Shown: positions 9,901 to 15,999 of the stretch, piece after piece | Numbering within the stretch: position 1 is the stretch's first letter | Layout of the letters: each line of letters opens with the position of its first letter | Assembly: GCA_937893145.1 (NCBI GenBank) | Contig: CALBJW010000210.1 | Coordinates: 1-17,422, forward strand | DNA: 17,422 bases | Source: an uncultured Prevotellaceae bacterium | GTDB taxonomy: Bacteria > Bacteroidota > Bacteroidia > Bacteroidales > Bacteroidaceae | Reading direction: 5' to 3' | The notes under the pieces: model-generated | Database searches by the model: none | Told to the model about the DNA's origin: nothing | Seen by the model: the letters and a program-made list of their open reading frames with translations, nothing else | Made by a program: the position numbers and the translations under genes

Positions 9901-10526
9901 TCAAGAGCAAGAGCAGCAAGATAAACTTCTACCTGTGGCTTAAGAGCTTCATACTCTGCCTGGTCGATGAAGTACCATTCGTTGTAGAACTTACCAGTGA
10001 TACTTGGTACAACTTCATCGTTCAAGTCATACTGATCGAGAGGATCGTTGATGTAAACACGAGTGTTACCCTTCAAACCTCTATAGATTTCGGCAACACC
10101 AAGTGTACCTTCATAAAGAGTGTTTGAGATAGCGTACGAACCATTGGCATTCTTAGAAAGCTGCCAAGAGTCAGTACCTGGATAGTCTTTGTTAGTATCA
10201 GCATTTGGTGCATCAACCCACATTGCATCGTAGTTGTTACAAGAAACATAGAGCCAGTTTCCCTTTACAGATGGGTAACAACCAAAATTGTAGTTTTCGC
10301 CATCATAGACAGTGAAACGGATTGGATCTGCAGATGTACCAACAGAAGCACGAGTGTTCCAGTCGTTACCACCGCAGAAGAAACCACCAGCTTCCTTATT
10401 GTAAAGGAACTGTTCAGTGCCGTCTGTAGCTACTTCCTGATAAGTTGTTGGAGTAGGAGCAGTCCACTGTGCGAACGATGCTGCAGAAACCAACATAGAA
10501 GCGAGAAGAAGTAAAGATTTCTTCAT
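6978..10526 (-). CDS. Large secreted multidomain protein, paralogue 3
   Basis: The product is 1182 residues from the ATG at 10526; a GTG two codons upstream is possible but would only add two residues before the signal peptide (MKKSLLLLAS...ASFA-QW). Order: beta-rich N-terminal domain 22-188 (LYNKEAGGFFCGGNDWNTRA); two helical FIVAR-like units 190-302 (VYNNTSSTIEEL and VYKNAASTADEL), one more than in paralogue 2; jelly-roll domain 310-478; helical spacer 480-635; jelly-roll domain 636-841 with an insertion; helical spacer 845-975; jelly-roll domain 982-1132; sorting-like tail 1146-1182. From about residue 848 on it is highly similar to paralogue 2, including the identical block GNHGYQNNQVYGDVINQF. 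The family points to a secreted or surface-anchored glycan-binding role; the substrate is not visible from the sequence. Confidence 0.88.
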   Translation of the reverse strand: MKKSLLLLASMLVSAASFAQWTAPTPTTYQEVATDGTEQFLYNKEAGGFFCGGNDWNTRASVGTSADPIRFTVYDGENYNFGCYPSVKGNWLYVSCNNYDAMWVDAPNADTNKDYPGTDSWQLSKNANGSYAISNTLYEGTLGVAEIYRGLKGNTRVYINDPLDQYDLNDEVVPSITGKFYNEWYFIDQAEYEALKPQVEVYLAALALDGAISRVLAQDASYDTSVLKAVYNNTSSTIEELNAAVAVADAAIAFSQALDAAQKSYSLDFSAPIAVYKNAASTADELTAAKNQIQEIINSYLATQATFDTPIDFTSTIGDGSDVGPWQRVFTGEGEVGTWHTNTWSTEANNGGDGTDMITPFCEDWVANGSLLSDQKIFQVLAGAAPGLYKFSANVRLYNEKGDQEALTGCTMYFGDERVTLDEQVSMYKSGSKCVLWKDGGFQIIAILKEAADVEFGFDIKDPTFNWMAFKETSLKYYGNEDVEANALLLTKGDKVYEPFEGTNASVAVIEAYNEAVEKFNSAQTAEEIKEAVTAISTAKTALEASQKAYNTYIAKIDEIRDYFANNELFGEKSDIVADYIMEGTEEEPDEVNPCGSADYIIINHELTDEQIKEETTRIEDLFKEAIAESLYEGKDCTNLLTNPNFSAGNSTGWTVNVNPTNFAWTGGLLNVPVCESWHSLFDISQEVSAPDGIYAISLNGFCRLDDGVDSEVPAEVYINNFASKLQNLNGAPIAEADAIDGFNAYLSNGSAGAWTTNPIFQDKDGNPCKRQSPADNTDSLVDGGYVPNGMEGASVAFSAGRYQAVAYGLCEGGKLTVGVRNRVSTHVWALWGNFKLTFMGKNFEALQSILPSYVEQLAQFEEENTDNLTVPVMTDIDNAIAKGNEASDADEMFKALEAVNAALVAAQANKEAVVAFSNESEALSNILETYPNADQTPYNEIADELANYTSLQTEEVLALVEKMKAAEKAIIFSAASPEEPADITDLYIVNARMDDGSITGWTDTFTNGNHGYQNNQVYGDVINQFMEAWVATPNTLADGTISQEITLPAGNYVLAADVIAKDQANGEEVTGMYLFVGDERVAVNADSETPGRYEIPFALGEETTITIGLAVEGTNGNWLAADNFTLMCLGTDITAINEIVSNLNAKANGIYTVSGARIAKVQKGLNIVKMSNGSVKKIFVK

Positions 10527-10613
10527 AATCACGGTTAAAATTTGAGATTAGTTAATAAAAAAATTATTTAGTATAAAATATACTTCACCGACAATAGATT
10601 ACTTATAAGTGTT

Positions 10614-10645
10614 GCAAATTACATAAAAATACTTGATATGACAAA
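10614..10645 (-). promoter_or_regulatory. Candidate Bacteroidetes promoter for paralogue 3
   Basis: On the minus strand a TTTG (10645-10642) is followed after 19 bases by GTAATTTGC (10622-10614). The spacing fits the -33/-7 pair of Bacteroidetes promoters and TTTGC is intact, but the TA of TAnnTTTGC is replaced by GT. It is weaker than the other promoters here. Confidence 0.4.
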
Positions 10646-10783
10646 ATTTTTTTTTCGTTTTCTTTCGTTTAAGCCTCTTTTTTAACTAAACGATGATGAA
10701 ATATCAACAAAATACCACTTAAAAGCACTATAATCACATTTTTTCGCAACATAAAACAAAAGAAATGAACTCGTAGATAAAAA

Positions 10784-10824
10784 GGCAAGAGAGGCAAGAC
10801 TCCTCTGTGTGGTCCTGCCTCTCT
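10784..10824 (-). terminator. Hairpin terminator after frr
   Basis: AGAGAGGCA (10788-10796) pairs with TGCCTCTCT (10816-10824), and GAC/GTC extend the stem past one mismatch. On the minus strand the stem is followed by TGCC and then five T, so the T run is slightly displaced. It lies 50 bases after the frr stop codon and is the only terminator-like structure before the secreted genes. Confidence 0.6.
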
Positions 10825-10873
10825 ATATTATATATAAGGTGTAGTCCGAGCAACAGCAACGGAAGCCTTCGCC

Positions 10874-11437
10874 TTACACTGTCATGATTTCCTTGTTCTT
10901 AGCTTCGAGCATAGCCTCAATCTGCTTGATGTACTTGTCATGAATCTTTTGAACCTTCTCTTCAGAATCCTTCTCTACATCCTCTGGCACACCCTGCTTG
11001 ACTGACTTCTTGAGTTTGTCGATAGCATCGCGACGAGCATTGCGAACTGAAACCTTTGCGTTCTCAGCTTCCTTCGAACACTGCTTAGTGAGGTCCTTAC
11101 GACGTTCCTCAGTGAGAGGTGGAATGCCGAGGCGAATGATTTCACCGTTGTTCTCAGGCATGATACCTACTGAAGAGTCGATGATTGCCTTTTCGATTGG
11201 CTTGAACATGCTCTTGTCCCAAGGCTTGATAGCGATAGTGCGAGCATCTGGAGTTGTGATACTACTTACATTGCTAAGTGGCATCATGCTTCCGTACGAC
11301 TCTACGCGTACATCATCAAGGATGTGAACATTAGCACGACCAGCACGAATGCGAGAGAGAGTTTCTTCGAGGTGCATAGAAGCCATTTCCATAGCTTCTT
11401 CAGCCTCACTAATATATACTTTTACATCTACTTCCAT
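10874..11437 (-). CDS. frr: Ribosome recycling factor
   Basis: The product is 187 residues, close to the family's usual 185. It is cytoplasmic; by family knowledge it splits post-termination ribosomes together with EF-G. Family hallmarks seen include HLEETLSRIRAGRA near residues 22-35, an SNVSSITTPDARTI-type segment near 55-68, IPPLTEERRKDL near 105-116, and the charged long helices of the three-helix bundle at both ends. The ATG at 11437 lies three bases from the end of intergenic element A, so its ribosome-binding region is made of element sequence rather than a normal leader. It follows the fumarase gene in the same direction with no other promoter seen between, so the two are probably co-transcribed. 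A hairpin follows it. Confidence 0.97.
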   Translation of the reverse strand: MEVDVKVYISEAEEAMEMASMHLEETLSRIRAGRANVHILDDVRVESYGSMMPLSNVSSITTPDARTIAIKPWDKSMFKPIEKAIIDSSVGIMPENNGEIIRLGIPPLTEERRKDLTKQCSKEAENAKVSVRNARRDAIDKLKKSVKQGVPEDVEKDSEEKVQKIHDKYIKQIEAMLEAKNKEIMTV

Positions 11438-11440
11438 ATT

Positions 11441-11644
11441 AGACCCACCCCCTACAGACCCACCCCCTGCCCCTCCCTAAATGGAGGGGAGTAGAATGTA
11501 TCTGCTAATTGTTTTTTCCCGGAGGGTGATAGGGTTTTTACATTGTTATTATTACTTTGTCTATAATCTTCATTCCTTAAAAGACCAAGCTTGTCCCAGT
11601 ATCTATTCCCCTCCCTTTTAATGGGAGGGGCCAGGGGAGGGTCT
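11441..11644. repeat. Intergenic BIME/MITE-like element, copy A (fumarase-frr gap)
   Basis: This 204-bp element fills the gap between the fumarase stop codon and the frr start. The left arm (11441-11506) holds two direct copies of a GACCCACCCCCT head and a hairpin CCCCTCC/GGAGGGG (11470-11476, 11483-11489). The right arm (11590-11645) holds a hairpin CCCCTCCC/GGGAGGGG (11608-11615, 11623-11630). The outer 22 bases of the arms are inverted repeats with 19 of 22 matches. The centre is AT-rich. The left arm differs from copy B at one base in 66; the 56-bp right arm is identical to that of copy B. Confidence 0.9.
11444..11477 (-). promoter_or_regulatory. G-quadruplex-type motif before frr
   Basis: On the mRNA strand six G runs of three or more lie within 34 bases (GGG, GGGG, GGGGG, GGG, then GGGGG, GGG), with 1-6 base linkers, ending six bases before the frr ATG. 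It meets the usual G3+N1-7 pattern. It shares G residues with the adjacent hairpin, so the two folds would exclude each other. Folding is inferred, not shown. Confidence 0.5.
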
Positions 11645-13297
11645 TTAAAGAATTGTACAACCTTCGCAAGGCTTCAACTGCTTGAAGAAGTCGTTGCCCT
11701 TGTCGTCAACGAGGATGAATGCAGGGAAGTCCTCAACATCAATCTTCCAAACTGCCTCCATACCGAGTTCTGGGTATTCAACACATTCGATTGACTTGAT
11801 TGAGCTCTGAGAAAGAACTGCAGCAACACCACCGATAGTACCGAGGTAGAAACCACCATACTTCTGACAAGCATCAGTAACGCACTGTGCACGGTTACCC
11901 TTAGCAATCATCACGAGTGAACCACCGTTTGCCTGGAACTCATCTACGTATGGATCCATACGACCTGCAGTAGTTGGGCCCATCGAACCACATGGATAGC
12001 CCTCTGGAGTCTTAGCAGGACCAGCATAGAGCACTGGATAGTCCTTGAAGTACTGTGGCATACCCTCACCTGCATCAAGGCGAGCCTTAATCTTTGCGTG
12101 AGCGATGTCACGAGCCACGATGATTGTACCCTTGAGGTTTACACGAGTAGAAACTGGGTACTTGCTGAGTTCCTTGCGAACTGCATCGATGCCCTGGTTG
12201 AGGTCAATCTCAACACCCTTAGCACCTTCGCCTGGCTGACGGAGCTCTTCTGGGATGAGTTCTGATGGGTTGCTGTCCATCTTTTCAATCCAGATACCAT
12301 CCTTATTAATCTTACACTTGATGTTACGGTCAGCAGAACAGCTAACACCCATACCTACAGGGAGGGATGCGCCGTGGCGTGGAAGACGGATTACGCGAAC
12401 ATCGTGTGCAAGGTACTTACCACCGAACTGAGCACCAAGACCAATGCGATAAACTTCCTTGAGGAGCTTCTCTTCGAGGTCGAGGTCACGGAATGCACGA
12501 CCTGTCTCATCACCTGTTGTTGGAAGGTTGTCATAGTACTTGATAGAACCGAGCTTCACTGTGAGGAGGTTCTTCTCTGCTGATGTACCACCGATAACCA
12601 CGCAGATGTGGTATGGAGGACAAGCTGCAGTACCGAAGTGCTTGATTTCCTCAACGAGCCAAGGGAGGAGAGTGTTCTCATTCTGGATGAGAGCTTTTGT
12701 CATTGGGTAGAAGTAAGTCTTGTTGGCAGAACCACCACCCTTTGCAACCATGACAAACTTATATTCTGCGCCTTCAGTAGCCTCGATGTCAATCTGTGCT
12801 GGGAGGTTACACTTTGTGTTCACCTCATCGTACATGTTGAGTGGAGCATTCTGAGAGTAGCGGAGGTTGTCCTGAGTATAAGTATTGTAAACACCAAGGC
12901 TAAGAGCCTCTTCGTCTTCGAAGCCAGTCCAAATCTGCTGGCCCTTCTCGCCGTGGATGATAGCAGTACCTGTATCCTGGCAGAATGGGAGGATGCCCTT
13001 TGCAGCAGTATCTGCATTGCGGAGGAACTGGAGTGCTACATACTTATCGTTTTCCGAAGCCTCTGGGTCGCTGAGAATCTTAGCCACCTGAAGGTTGTGT
13101 TCACGACGGAGCATGAACTCAACATCATGGAAAGCCTGCTGAGCGAGCAATGTGAGTGCTTCCTTCGAAACCTTGACGATTTCCTTACCTTCAAACTCAC
13201 TTACTGTAACGCCTTCTTTTGTAAGGAGGCGATACTCTGTATCATCCTTGCCCACCTGGAACATAGGAGCATACTTGAATTCTGGTGCTTGAGCCAT
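11645..13297 (-). CDS. Class I (iron-sulphur) fumarate hydratase
   Basis: The product is 550 residues, typical for the one-chain class I fumarases (FumA/FumB type), which interconvert fumarate and malate in the cytoplasm. Three Cys fit the [4Fe-4S] ligands: C106 (FCQDTGTA), C226 (TAACPPYH) and C320 (VSCSADRN); their spacing of 120 and 94 residues is close to that of the Leishmania enzyme as I recall it. Also seen are KGGGSANK (186-193), IGGTSAEKNL (235-244), the C-terminal-domain segment TIIVARDIAHAKIKARLDAG (391-410), and CGSMGPTTAGRMDPY (436-450). Both the N-terminal fumarase domain and the C-terminal beta domain are complete. It has its own promoter and is followed by element A and frr. 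In anaerobic Bacteroidales it serves the reductive branch to succinate. I leave the symbol empty because fumA and fumB cannot be told apart here. Confidence 0.96.
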   Translation of the reverse strand: MAQAPEFKYAPMFQVGKDDTEYRLLTKEGVTVSEFEGKEIVKVSKEALTLLAQQAFHDVEFMLRREHNLQVAKILSDPEASENDKYVALQFLRNADTAAKGILPFCQDTGTAIIHGEKGQQIWTGFEDEEALSLGVYNTYTQDNLRYSQNAPLNMYDEVNTKCNLPAQIDIEATEGAEYKFVMVAKGGGSANKTYFYPMTKALIQNENTLLPWLVEEIKHFGTAACPPYHICVVIGGTSAEKNLLTVKLGSIKYYDNLPTTGDETGRAFRDLDLEEKLLKEVYRIGLGAQFGGKYLAHDVRVIRLPRHGASLPVGMGVSCSADRNIKCKINKDGIWIEKMDSNPSELIPEELRQPGEGAKGVEIDLNQGIDAVRKELSKYPVSTRVNLKGTIIVARDIAHAKIKARLDAGEGMPQYFKDYPVLYAGPAKTPEGYPCGSMGPTTAGRMDPYVDEFQANGGSLVMIAKGNRAQCVTDACQKYGGFYLGTIGGVAAVLSQSSIKSIECVEYPELGMEAVWKIDVEDFPAFILVDDKGNDFFKQLKPCEGCTIL

Positions 13298-13338
13298 AAT
13301 ATTCTTAGATTTATTAATGTTTTGTTAATTTGTTTTGC

Positions 13339-13347
13339 GCAAAGATA
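13339..13347 (-). promoter_or_regulatory. Bacteroidetes -7 promoter element for fumarase
   Basis: The minus strand reads TATCTTTGC, 41 bases upstream of the fumarase ATG. A TTTTTG lies upstream but only 12 bases away, too close for a normal -33 box. It sits directly after the terminator-like hairpin of the preceding operon. Confidence 0.7.
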
Positions 13348-13363
13348 ATTGTTTTTTTTCAAA

Positions 13364-13401
13364 AATAAGGAACAGAAACGAAAAAGTTTCTATCCCTTAT
13401 T
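13364..13401 (-). terminator. Terminator-like hairpin after the argH-lipoprotein unit
   Basis: AATAAGG (13364-13370) pairs with CCTTATT (13395-13401), and AGAAAC (13374-13379) with GTTTCT (13386-13391), with a 3x3 internal loop and a 6-base end loop. On the minus strand the base of the stem continues into TTTTTG. It starts about 25 bases after the lipoprotein stop codon. Confidence 0.55.
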
Positions 13402-13426
13402 AAATTATTTAATAAAATTGGTGTGA

Positions 13427-13984
13427 TTAGTTGTATATTCTCACATTTGTTCCATCATACATTACACGGTAGCGGTACAAACCACGAGGGGAAAGGTGGA
13501 TTGAGTTCTCTGGTACAGATGATATGACACCGTAGTTATTGAGGTCGTAAGTCAAACCGCACTTAGCGCATTTCACTATCCCCGCATCACCCTTCGTGAG
13601 TCGTCTGTCGGCTCTATCGCAGTTAGGACAAGCGAGGTCGAATGCCATGTATTCGCCGTAGTAGTTCACTCCTACTATCAATCCTCCGAGACCGAAACCG
13701 AAGTACTGCATGGTCTTGTCCATTGCGTACTGTCTCGAACCTGCACTGTTAGTCATCTCGATGACCGAAACACCATTTGCCGTGCGCTGGCGAATGGTGA
13801 CAAACTCACCAAAACTACCCATCGTGTTGAACAACTCAATGTATGTCGGCACATAGAAGAAACAGTTCACGTAGTTCTTCTTGCTATACATCTGCGTCGC
13901 CTCATCCTTCGAACAACTTGTTGCAAGGATTAACGAAGAGATTATAGCAATCAGTGTGAATATATGCGGAAAACGATTTCTCAT
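13427..13984 (-). CDS. Lipoprotein with Rieske-like domain carrying CxxC/CxxC ligands
   Basis: The product is 185 residues. The ATG at 13984 comes one base after the argH stop codon, so translation is probably coupled; a GTG three codons upstream would overlap argH. Residues 1-23 are a lipoprotein signal (RNRF, hydrophobic core, LATSC) with the lipid Cys at 24, followed by SKDE, so it should be membrane-anchored. Residues 95-185 follow the Rieske plan: a GLGGLIVGVNYYGEYMAFDLACP lead-in, shown here only as the segments GLGGLIVG and MAFDLACP, then C119xxC122, C139xxC142, GLTYDLNNYG and a closing beta hairpin ending VRIY. A true Rieske centre needs CxH and CxxH; here both His positions are Cys, which fits zinc or a rubredoxin-like iron site better. 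The function is unknown. Confidence 0.85.
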   Translation of the reverse strand: MRNRFPHIFTLIAIISSLILATSCSKDEATQMYSKKNYVNCFFYVPTYIELFNTMGSFGEFVTIRQRTANGVSVIEMTNSAGSRQYAMDKTMQYFGFGLGGLIVGVNYYGEYMAFDLACPNCDRADRRLTKGDAGIVKCAKCGLTYDLNNYGVISSVPENSIHLSPRGLYRYRVMYDGTNVRIYN

Positions 13985-13985
13985 A

Positions 13986-15332
13986 CTACTCACCAGTCTT
14001 CAGGAGGGCAGCCACGGCAGTTTCCATCTTGTCGAACTTGAAGCCTGCTACGGCATCGTCCATGAGGGCTTGAATCTTGTCGTTGCAGAGATTGCCGATA
14101 GAACCCTCGTGGGTGTGGTGAATATCCTTGTTAGGAGTGAAGTTGCCAGCCTCGATGTCGAGTCCCACCTTCTTGTACGCATCACGGAAAGGCATTCCGT
14201 TGGCAGCAAGTTGGTTCACTTCCTCTACCGAGAACATAGGGTCGTAGATTGGATTGTCGAGGATATTCTCGTTCACCTTCATCTTGTTGATGATGTAAGC
14301 AGCCATCTGCAGACAGTCCTTGAGGTCGTCAAATGCAGGAAGGAACACCTCCTTTATAATCTGAAGGTCACGGAAATAGCCCACAGGAAGGTTGTTCATT
14401 ATCATTGTCACAGTGACTGGGAGCGACTGAATCTTGTTGCACTTAGCACGAGTAAGCTCGAACACATCAGGGTTCTTCTTGTGAGGCATGATGCTCGAAC
14501 CTGTTGTACAGTCGGCAGGAAGTTTCACGAAGTTGAAGTTCTGCGAATTGAACATACAAGCGTCGAACGCCAACTTAGCCAACGTGCCAGCGATGCTCGC
14601 CATCGAGAATGCCACATTGCGTTCTGTCTTGCCTCGTCCCATCTGAGCATACACCACATTGTAGTCCATCGAGTCGAAACCGAGGAGGTCGGTTGTCATC
14701 TGACGGTTGAGAGGGAACGAAGAACCATATCCTGCTGCCGAACCGAGAGGATTACGGTTTGTAATCTTCCATGCTGCCTGAAGGTATTGCATATCATCGA
14801 CAAGACCTTCTGCATACGCACCAAACCAAAGTCCGAAACTGCTTGGCATAGCCACCTGAAGGTGAGTATATCCAGGCATGAGTACATTCTTATATCGGTT
14901 TGACTGCTCGATAAGTTCGTCGAAGAGGTTCTTCACGAGTCCTGCGAGTTCCTTAATCTGGTCACGAATGAAGAGTTTGAGGTCCACAAGCACCTGGTCG
15001 TTGCGTGAACGACCACTGTGAATCTTCTTACCCACATCACCAAGTTTGCGAGTGAGCATCATCTCCACCTGCGAGTGAACATCCTCCACTCCCTCTTCGA
15101 TGACGAACTCTCCACGCTCAGCCTGTTCATAAATAGCCTTGAGTTCCTTCAAAAGCACCTTCAGTTCATCTTCCTCAAGGAGGTTGATAGACTGAAGCAT
15201 TGTGATGTGTGCCATAGAACCAAGCACATCATATTTAGCAAGATAGAGGTCCATCTCGCGGTCACGACCCACGGTGAACTTCTCTATCTCTTCTGTCATT
15301 GCGACATTTTTAGTCCAAAGTTTATCTGCCAT
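13986..15332 (-). CDS. argH: Argininosuccinate lyase
   Basis: The product is 448 residues, a normal length. It splits argininosuccinate into arginine and fumarate, the last step of arginine synthesis, in the cytoplasm as a homotetramer. Superfamily signatures are all present: KIHSGRSRNDQ (103-113), MPGYTHLQ (152-159), NRNPLGSAAGYG (192-203) and the mobile catalytic-serine loop GSSIMPHKKNP (278-288). The start at 15332 is backed by the full N-terminal segment (LWTK...DREMDLYLAKYD). Intergenic element B ends two bases upstream of the ATG, and the lipoprotein gene begins one base after the stop. It is third in the pyrE operon. The fumarate it makes is the substrate of the enzyme encoded in the next transcription unit. 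Confidence 0.98.
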   Translation of the reverse strand: MADKLWTKNVAMTEEIEKFTVGRDREMDLYLAKYDVLGSMAHITMLQSINLLEEDELKVLLKELKAIYEQAERGEFVIEEGVEDVHSQVEMMLTRKLGDVGKKIHSGRSRNDQVLVDLKLFIRDQIKELAGLVKNLFDELIEQSNRYKNVLMPGYTHLQVAMPSSFGLWFGAYAEGLVDDMQYLQAAWKITNRNPLGSAAGYGSSFPLNRQMTTDLLGFDSMDYNVVYAQMGRGKTERNVAFSMASIAGTLAKLAFDACMFNSQNFNFVKLPADCTTGSSIMPHKKNPDVFELTRAKCNKIQSLPVTVTMIMNNLPVGYFRDLQIIKEVFLPAFDDLKDCLQMAAYIINKMKVNENILDNPIYDPMFSVEEVNQLAANGMPFRDAYKKVGLDIEAGNFTPNKDIHHTHEGSIGNLCNDKIQALMDDAVAGFKFDKMETAVAALLKTGE

Positions 15333-15334
15333 AG

Positions 15335-15519
15335 AGACCCACCCCCTGCAGACCCACCCCCTGCCCCTCCCTAAATGGAGGGGAGTAGAATGTATCTGCT
15401 TATATCAATCCCTGAGGGCGATTGGATTTTATGTGATTATAAAAAAAGATTGTAAGACCCAAGCTTGTCCCAGTATCTATTCCCCTCCCTTTTAATGGGA
15501 GGGGCCAGGGGAGGGTCTT
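15335..15519. repeat. Intergenic BIME/MITE-like element, copy B (SRPBCC-argH gap)
   Basis: This 185-bp copy runs from directly after the SRPBCC stop codon to two bases before the argH ATG. The left arm (15335-15400) has the doubled GACCCACCCCCT head and hairpin arms at 15364-15370 and 15377-15383. The right arm (15464-15519) has hairpin arms at 15482-15489 and 15497-15504. The 56-bp right arm is identical to that of copy A and the left arm differs at one base. The centre contains CCCTGAGGGCGAT, matching CCCGGAGGGTGAT in copy A, but is otherwise shorter and divergent. Confidence 0.9.
15338..15371 (-). promoter_or_regulatory. G-quadruplex-type motif before argH
   Basis: Six G runs of at least three occur within 34 bases on the mRNA strand, ending five bases before the argH ATG. 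The arrangement is the same as before frr, with one base changed in a linker. Quadruplex formation is inferred from pattern only. Confidence 0.5.
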
Positions 15520-15996
15520 TTAATAAGGAATCATAGCAAGCATATCCGCGAACTTATCTATTCCATTCTCCAACTTGTTTCCAATCATGCTCTTGAGGAT
15601 GAATGGGATGTCGGCATCGATGGTAAGACGCATCTTGCTTGTGCATGTTGATGTTGGGAGGACCTGAATCCAGAGGTTGAACTTCACAGGCGACTGTGCT
15701 GAAGCGAACTTGATGCACTTGTTCTCTTCGCGGTCGATGATTTCCACACCAACCTTGCCAACCATAGCAAACTCACCACTCATGGTGTCACGAGTGAATT
15801 CGAGTTTCTCCACAGCATCCTTTATCTGCTCAATCTTGTCCTCAGGAACCTTGCCGCTTGCCACCATCGCCTCCTGCACCATAGGGTCGTTGAAACGCTC
15901 CTTGATGATAGCGAGATTATTGAGGTCCGACAGCTTTGCGTACACATTCTCAACCGGATAGTTGAGCTGCTTTATCTGACTTTCGTATTTTGCCAT
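15520..15996 (-). CDS. SRPBCC-fold (START/polyketide cyclase-like) protein
   Basis: The product is 158 residues. The ATG at 15996 (MAKYESQIKQL) is chosen; a longer frame to 16038 would add GGAGGGSVGGES, which is only translated repeat element. The pattern fits a single SRPBCC fold, a helix-grip domain that holds a hydrophobic ligand: an N-terminal strand (YESQIKQLNYPVENVYAKLS), a helical insert (KDAVEKLEF), a beta sheet (FAMVGKVGVEIIDREENKCI, VKFNLWIQVLP, SKMRLTIDADI) and a long C-terminal helix (LKSMIGNKLENGIDKFADML). No catalytic residues are evident and the ligand is unknown. It lies between pyrE and argH, and intergenic elements flank it on both sides. From memory this trio is a recurring Bacteroidales neighbourhood. 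Confidence 0.85.
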   Translation of the reverse strand: MAKYESQIKQLNYPVENVYAKLSDLNNLAIIKERFNDPMVQEAMVASGKVPEDKIEQIKDAVEKLEFTRDTMSGEFAMVGKVGVEIIDREENKCIKFASAQSPVKFNLWIQVLPTSTCTSKMRLTIDADIPFILKSMIGNKLENGIDKFADMLAMIPY

Positions 15997-15999
15997 AAG

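Larger units (their letters stand above)
10527..10873. other. AT-rich intergenic region, no gene
   Basis: These 347 bases separate frr from the large secreted genes. They hold a hairpin for the end of frr (10784-10824) and a candidate promoter for the gene starting at 10526 (10614-10645). The rest is A/T-rich with poly-T runs near 10646-10690. No convincing reading frame or RNA gene was found. The transcript leader of paralogue 3 would be about 80 bases. Confidence 0.7.

Noticed and set aside
11438..11648. Target-site duplications around the elements
   Set aside because: Bases next to the three copies were compared and no consistent direct repeat was found, so a classical MITE insertion cannot be shown.
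11591..11794. Small plus-strand frame starting in the right arm of element A
   Set aside because: It starts at a TTG inside the repeat and runs into antisense of fumarase; the same N-terminal peptide arises at 16142 only because the repeat is the same.
12608..13348. Plus-strand open frame of 246 codons opposite fumarase
   Set aside because: It is antisense to the N-terminal half of a clear class I fumarase; no start context or motif supports it.
13881..14903. Long plus-strand open frame (340 codons) opposite argH
   Set aside because: It is antisense to a gene with complete catalytic signatures, and its translation is rich in His, Cys, Val and Leu with no domain logic; it is a by-product of the codon use of argH.
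15482..15504. Element hairpin as a Rho-independent terminator
   Set aside because: The GC-rich stem has no T run after it on either strand, and the same hairpins occur inside two apparent operons; an effect on RNA stability or translation fits better.
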